The notes under the pieces: model-generated | Told to the model about the DNA's origin: nothing | What the model saw: only the letters and a program-made list of their open reading frames with translations | Databases searched by the model: none | Translations under genes and position numbers: made by a program | Source of the DNA: Chitinophagaceae bacterium | GTDB taxonomy: Bacteria > Bacteroidota > Bacteroidia > Chitinophagales > Chitinophagaceae | Reading direction: 5' to 3' | DNA length: 8,320 nucleotides | Assembly: GCA_003167015.1 (NCBI GenBank) | Contig: PMUF01000648.1 | Span: forward strand, 1-8,320 | Shown: one piece after another, positions 5,063 through 8,320 of the stretch | Layout: the number at the start of each line of letters is the position of its first letter | Position numbering within the stretch: the stretch's first letter is position 1

Positions 5063-6712
5063 ATGAGAAACTCTCGACATCTTGCGAGGGGCAGGACACT
5101 CCCTCTTTTACTTTTTTTACTATCCCTTTCGCTTATCGCTGCAGCACAAACTACTTTTCCCGTTAACGGCGTGGCGGACCCCCGGCAGCATTGCTATGCC
5201 TTTACACATGCTACCATCGTGAAGGATGGCCAGTCCACGCTGACCAATGCTACCCTGGTGATCCGGGACGGACTGATCGTAGGCGCCGGCGCCGGGCTGG
5301 CGGTACCCGCAGATGCCGTGGTCATCGATTGCAGCGGAAAATATATTTATCCCTCCTTTATCGATCTCTATAGCGATTATGGAATGCCCGTCGCAGAAGG
5401 ACGTGGCCGCACCGCCGGATTCGATTTCCGGGCCCCCGCCCAGATCGAGTCCACTACCAAAGGGGCCTACAACTGGAACCAGGCCATTCATCCCGAGACC
5501 GACGCATCGCGCCTGTTCACCGCCGACGAAGCCAGGGCCAACCCCCTTCGGGAATCCGGTTTCGGCACGGTCCTGTCCCATGTGAAAGACGGCATCGCCC
5601 GCGGTACAGGGGTCGTCGTCACCCTGACGGATGAGAAGGACAACTTTGCGATCGTCAAAGAAAAAGCTTCCGCTCATTACTCCCTCAGTAAAGGTACCTC
5701 TACCCAGAGCTACCCCTCCTCGCTCATGGGCTCGATCGCGCTTTTAAGACAGACCTATATCGATGGTCAATGGTACAAGACGATGCCGGTGCACGAAGGC
5801 ACCAACCTCAGCCTGCAGGCCTGGAATGACCAGCAATCCCTGCCCCAGATCTTCGAGGGTGATGATAAATGGGGTGACCTCCACGGCGACCGTATCGGGG
5901 ACGAATTCGGCGTTCAATATATTATCAAGGCAGGCGAGAACGAATACCAGAGGATAGCCGACATCGCCGCTACCAAAGCCGCATTCATCTTGCCCGTCAA
6001 CTTCCCGCAGGCCATGGACGTCGAAGACCCCGACAATGCCCGCTTCGTCTCCCTCGCCGACATGAAACACTGGGAACTGGCTCCCACCAACCCCGGCGCC
6101 TTCGAAAAGGCCGGCATCACCTTCTGCCTCACCACCGCGGACCTGAAGGAACCCAAACAATTCCTGCCCAATGTCCGCAAGGCCTTTGATTACGGCCTCA
6201 CCGAGGCAAAGGCACTTGATGCCCTCACGAAAACTCCCGCCACCCTGGTCGGCATCTATGATAAGGTCGGCAGCCTCGACGCAGGCAAGCTGGCCAACTT
6301 CCTCATCACCACCGGCCCCGTCTTTAATGAAAAGACCACCATCGTGGAAAACTGGGTCCGGGGCAAGAAATTCGGCGTAAAAGAAGAAGACTGGAAAGAC
6401 ATCAAAGGGCAATATAACCTCGTCATCACATCGGCCGATGGCGTCTCGAAGACGCTCACCCTCGATGTCAAATCTTCTACGGCAGCCAACGTGATCGGCA
6501 AAGATACCCTCACCGGTAAGTTCAGCTATGACGGCAACCTCATCTCTCTCAGCTTTGGAGGCCGCGGTGGTGCCCCCGGCGCAGGCGAAACTCCCCCTTC
6601 CGGCGGCAGCGCTGTGGTCCTGGCAGGAGAAGAATGGCGGCGGCGGCAGGCGCTCCGGCGGCGGTGGTCGCGGCGGCGCCATCACCCATCTCAGCGGCGT
6701 CGTCAACGGTGA
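5063..6712 (+). CDS. Exported two-domain amidohydrolase, N-terminal half (frameshifted)
   Basis: N-terminal half of a large exported amidohydrolase whose C-terminal half continues in another frame. A Sec signal peptide (about 1-28: basic start, LPLLLFLLSLSLIAAAQ) sends it out of the cytoplasm. Residues 45-100 form the small beta domain typical of amidohydrolases (ATIVKDG, VIRDGLIVGAGAG, VIDCSGKYIYPSFIDL). Where a metal-binding HxH should follow, the sequence reads LYSDYG (102-107); near 357 it reads TTADL where active members have an Asp-containing motif. This copy of the TIM-barrel therefore appears non-catalytic, as I recall for this Bacteroidota family. GYxDKVGSLDAGKLANFLI-like residues (397-415) close the domain, then a beta-rich linker (450-500) ends in a Gly-rich stretch. 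After about residue 524 the frame becomes an Arg-rich string (WRRRQALRRRW) that is out-of-frame translation. The last genuine residue lies near 6634. Confidence 0.88.
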   Translation: MRNSRHLARGRTLPLLLFLLSLSLIAAAQTTFPVNGVADPRQHCYAFTHATIVKDGQSTLTNATLVIRDGLIVGAGAGLAVPADAVVIDCSGKYIYPSFIDLYSDYGMPVAEGRGRTAGFDFRAPAQIESTTKGAYNWNQAIHPETDASRLFTADEARANPLRESGFGTVLSHVKDGIARGTGVVVTLTDEKDNFAIVKEKASAHYSLSKGTSTQSYPSSLMGSIALLRQTYIDGQWYKTMPVHEGTNLSLQAWNDQQSLPQIFEGDDKWGDLHGDRIGDEFGVQYIIKAGENEYQRIADIAATKAAFILPVNFPQAMDVEDPDNARFVSLADMKHWELAPTNPGAFEKAGITFCLTTADLKEPKQFLPNVRKAFDYGLTEAKALDALTKTPATLVGIYDKVGSLDAGKLANFLITTGPVFNEKTTIVENWVRGKKFGVKEEDWKDIKGQYNLVITSADGVSKTLTLDVKSSTAANVIGKDTLTGKFSYDGNLISLSFGGRGGAPGAGETPPSGGSAVVLAGEEWRRRQALRRRWSRRRHHPSQRRRQR

Positions 6713-8216
6713 CACCTGGAATGGCAACGGTACCGACTCCACCGGCAACATCGTCATCTGGACAGCCGCCTTTGCCAAGGCAGCGCCTGCGGATACGACA
6801 TCGACCGCCCGCAAGAGGCCCGGCCGCCTGGGAAAAGTGCTCTATCCTTTCGACGGCTATGGCTGGGATAGCCTGCCCACACAGCATGATCTGCTGATCA
6901 AAAATGCCACAGTCTGGACCAACGAGAAGGAAGGTCGCCTGGCCAATACCGATGTACTCGTCAAAGCGGGCAAAATTGCTAAGATCGGCAAGAACCTCTC
7001 CGCCGATGGCGCACAGGTCATCGACGGCACGGATAAATACCTGTCCCCCGGCATCATCGACGAACACTCCCATATCGCCGCCTTCTCGATCAACGAAGGT
7101 GCCCAATCCGTTACATCGGAAGTACGCATTGCCGACAACCTCAACCCCGAGGACATCAGCATTTACCGTCAGCTGGCCGGCGGCGTCACCTCCTCCCATA
7201 TCCTCCACGGCTCCGCCAACACTATCGGCGGTCAGACCCAGCTGATCAAGCTGCGCTGGGGCGTAGATGACGAAGGACTGAAGTTCAGGAACTGGGACCC
7301 CTTCATCAAGTTCGCGCTCGGCGAGAATGTCAAAAGGACCACTTCCCAGAACAACAACCGGTTCCCCGACACCCGCATGGGTGTGGAAGAGGTGCTCACT
7401 GACGCCTTCACCCGCGCCCGTGACTACGAAAAAGCACGAAAAGCCGCTCCCGGCGCGACCCGCCGTGACCTCGAACTGGATGCCCTGGTCGAGATCCTCG
7501 AGCACAAACGTTTCATCACCTGTCATTCCTACGTACAAAGCGAGATCACTGCCCTCATGCGTGTGGCCGACAAATTCGGCTTTACCGTCAACACCTTCAC
7601 CCATATCCTCGAAGGCTATAAGGTGGCCGATAAAATGAAGGCCCACGGCTCCAATGCTTCTACGTTCTCCGACTGGTGGGCTTATAAGATCGAAGTGACG
7701 GACGCTATCGCTTATAACGCCACGATCATGCAGCGCGAAGGACTCAACGTCTGTATTAACTCCGATGATGCCGAACAGGCGCGCCACCTCAACCAGGAGG
7801 CTGCCAAGAGCGTGAAATACGGTGGCATGTCCGAAGAAGATGCTTTCAAAATGTGTTCCCTCAATCCCGCCAAAGCCCTGCACGTCGCCGATAGGGTAGG
7901 CAGCATCAAAGAGGGCAAGGATGCCGACCTCGTACTGTGGAGCGATAATCCGCTCAGCATCTACGCCAAACCCGAAAAGACCATCGTGGACGGTATCGTC
8001 TACTTCGATATGGACCGGGACCTGGTGTTACGGAAGTATATCGCCACGGAACGCAACCGCCTCATTCAGAAAATGATCGCTGAGAAAAAATCGGGCGCAC
8101 CCATGGCCCCCGCCACACCCAGCTATCACATCGAGCTCAGCTGCGGTGACCATGATCACCACGACGGACTGCTGACGATCGATGAAGGCGGCGATGACCA
8201 ATCATCAACCAATTAA
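6528..8216 (+). CDS. Exported two-domain amidohydrolase, catalytic C-terminal half (frameshifted)
   Basis: Catalytic half of the enzyme begun at 5063. The frame is open from an ATG at 6528, but true coding probably starts at about 6636; residues 1-36 of this frame are out-of-frame translation and there is no signal peptide. Numbering from 6528: Gly/Arg-rich linker 37-50; beta segment ending the preceding domain 51-85; start of a second amidohydrolase domain at 121 (DLLIKNATVWTNE). The metal-site motifs are present: DEHSH (178-182, HxH), CHSY (332-335, His333), FTHILEGYKVADK (357-369, His359) and NSDD (411-414, the Asp ligand). GSIKEGKDADLVLWSDNPL (458-476) is the usual C-terminal beta-domain motif of imidazolonepropionase-like amidohydrolases. 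STFSDWWAYK (378-387) is characteristic of this subgroup. A His/Asp-rich tail (CGDHDHHDG, 539-547) ends the protein. Substrate unknown; periplasmic or outer-surface location follows from the upstream signal peptide. Confidence 0.9.
   Translation: MTATSSLSALEAAVVPPAQAKLPLPAAALWSWQEKNGGGGRRSGGGGRGGAITHLSGVVNGDTWNGNGTDSTGNIVIWTAAFAKAAPADTTSTARKRPGRLGKVLYPFDGYGWDSLPTQHDLLIKNATVWTNEKEGRLANTDVLVKAGKIAKIGKNLSADGAQVIDGTDKYLSPGIIDEHSHIAAFSINEGAQSVTSEVRIADNLNPEDISIYRQLAGGVTSSHILHGSANTIGGQTQLIKLRWGVDDEGLKFRNWDPFIKFALGENVKRTTSQNNNRFPDTRMGVEEVLTDAFTRARDYEKARKAAPGATRRDLELDALVEILEHKRFITCHSYVQSEITALMRVADKFGFTVNTFTHILEGYKVADKMKAHGSNASTFSDWWAYKIEVTDAIAYNATIMQREGLNVCINSDDAEQARHLNQEAAKSVKYGGMSEEDAFKMCSLNPAKALHVADRVGSIKEGKDADLVLWSDNPLSIYAKPEKTIVDGIVYFDMDRDLVLRKYIATERNRLIQKMIAEKKSGAPMAPATPSYHIELSCGDHDHHDGLLTIDEGGDDQSSTN
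6626..6640 (+). other. Frameshift site joining the two amidohydrolase halves
   Basis: The frame beginning at 5063 stays sensible to GAGETPPSGG (about 6580-6606), then turns into Arg-rich nonsense. The frame of the downstream half becomes sensible at GGGGRRSGGGGRGGAITHLSG, from 6636. Skipping the T at 6635 after the Gly-Glu-Glu codons joins the halves into one protein of about 1050 residues. The same effect would follow from one extra base, or two missing bases, anywhere in about 6590-6660. The site lies just before a GGC-repeat run, a place prone to sequencing or replication slips. Confidence 0.8.
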
Positions 8217-8225
8217 AAAATATTC

Positions 8226-8320
8226 ATGAAACGAACATACAACCTGCTTTTTTCCCTGCTGCTGGCCGCAGGCCTCAACAATACGGCCCATGCCCAGGAC
8301 GACATCTACCCGGCAAAACC
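8226..8320 (+). CDS. Second exported amidohydrolase (N-terminus only, runs off right edge)
   Basis: An ATG at 8226, 9 bases after the previous stop, opens a frame with no stop to the window end (31 residues). It starts with a signal peptide, MKRTYNLLFSLLLAAGLNNTAHA, followed by QDDIYPAKP. This QDxIYPA start and the tight spacing behind a large two-domain amidohydrolase are what I know for the companion amidohydrolase of about 430 residues in Bacteroidota, so the same function is inferred. The catalytic domain is outside the window. Co-transcription with the upstream gene is very likely. Confidence 0.72.
   Translation, partial: MKRTYNLLFSLLLAAGLNNTAHAQDDIYPAK

Noticed and set aside
6626..6700. 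Programmed ribosomal frameshifting at the amidohydrolase junction
   Set aside because: No canonical slippery heptamer, stop-codon context or clear downstream stimulatory structure seen; error or mutation is simpler.
5744..6814. Minus-strand open frame (356 codons) opposite the amidohydrolase N-terminal half
   Set aside because: Antisense shadow of a recognised gene, with Gly/Val-rich sequence and no family motifs.
6549..7883. Long minus-strand open frame (444 codons) opposite the catalytic amidohydrolase half
   Set aside because: It mirrors a clearly conserved plus-strand gene; high GC with few stops produces long antisense frames. Its translation shows no recognisable motif.

Overview
The window looks like chromosomal DNA from a GC-rich member of the Bacteroidota, most likely the Chitinophagaceae. 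Three things point there: start codons without clear Shine-Dalgarno sequences, many exported proteins and lipoproteins, and a pair of exported amidohydrolases of a type I know from that group. The placement rests on recognised protein families and overall style, not on a marker gene.

Layout: (1) 1-424, minus strand, is the N-terminal part of a MaeB-type malic enzyme that runs off the left edge. (2) 425-1775 is a C-rich, repeat-bearing stretch holding a plus-strand lipoprotein of unknown function with a faint JAMM/DUF4329-like signature. (3) 1776-2591 is a second plus-strand lipoprotein, visibly AT-richer than its neighbours, with an HExxH zinc-peptidase motif. Its 3' end overlaps the next, convergent gene. 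(4) 2570-4951, minus strand, is a compact three-gene set transcribed deoC, SPOR-domain protein, M20D amidohydrolase. (5) 4952-5062 is an AT-rich divergent promoter region with two small CTAA/TTAG inverted repeats. (6) 5063-8216, plus strand, is a large exported two-domain amidohydrolase of about 1050 residues, split into two reading frames by a frameshift in a Gly-rich linker near 6635. (7) From 8226 a second exported amidohydrolase starts 9 bases downstream and runs off the right edge.

The housekeeping content is central carbon metabolism (malic enzyme, deoxyribose-phosphate aldolase) plus hydrolysis of amides or other substrates inside (M20D) and outside (tandem amidohydrolases) the cytoplasm. 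The least explained part is 430-2591. There two unrelated lipoproteins, each with a putative metallopeptidase signature resembling domains seen at the tips of polymorphic/RHS toxins, sit next to each other. Each is preceded by a C-rich tandem repeat whose opposite strand could form G-quadruplexes. This is the best candidate for something not described before, but the evidence is motif-level only.
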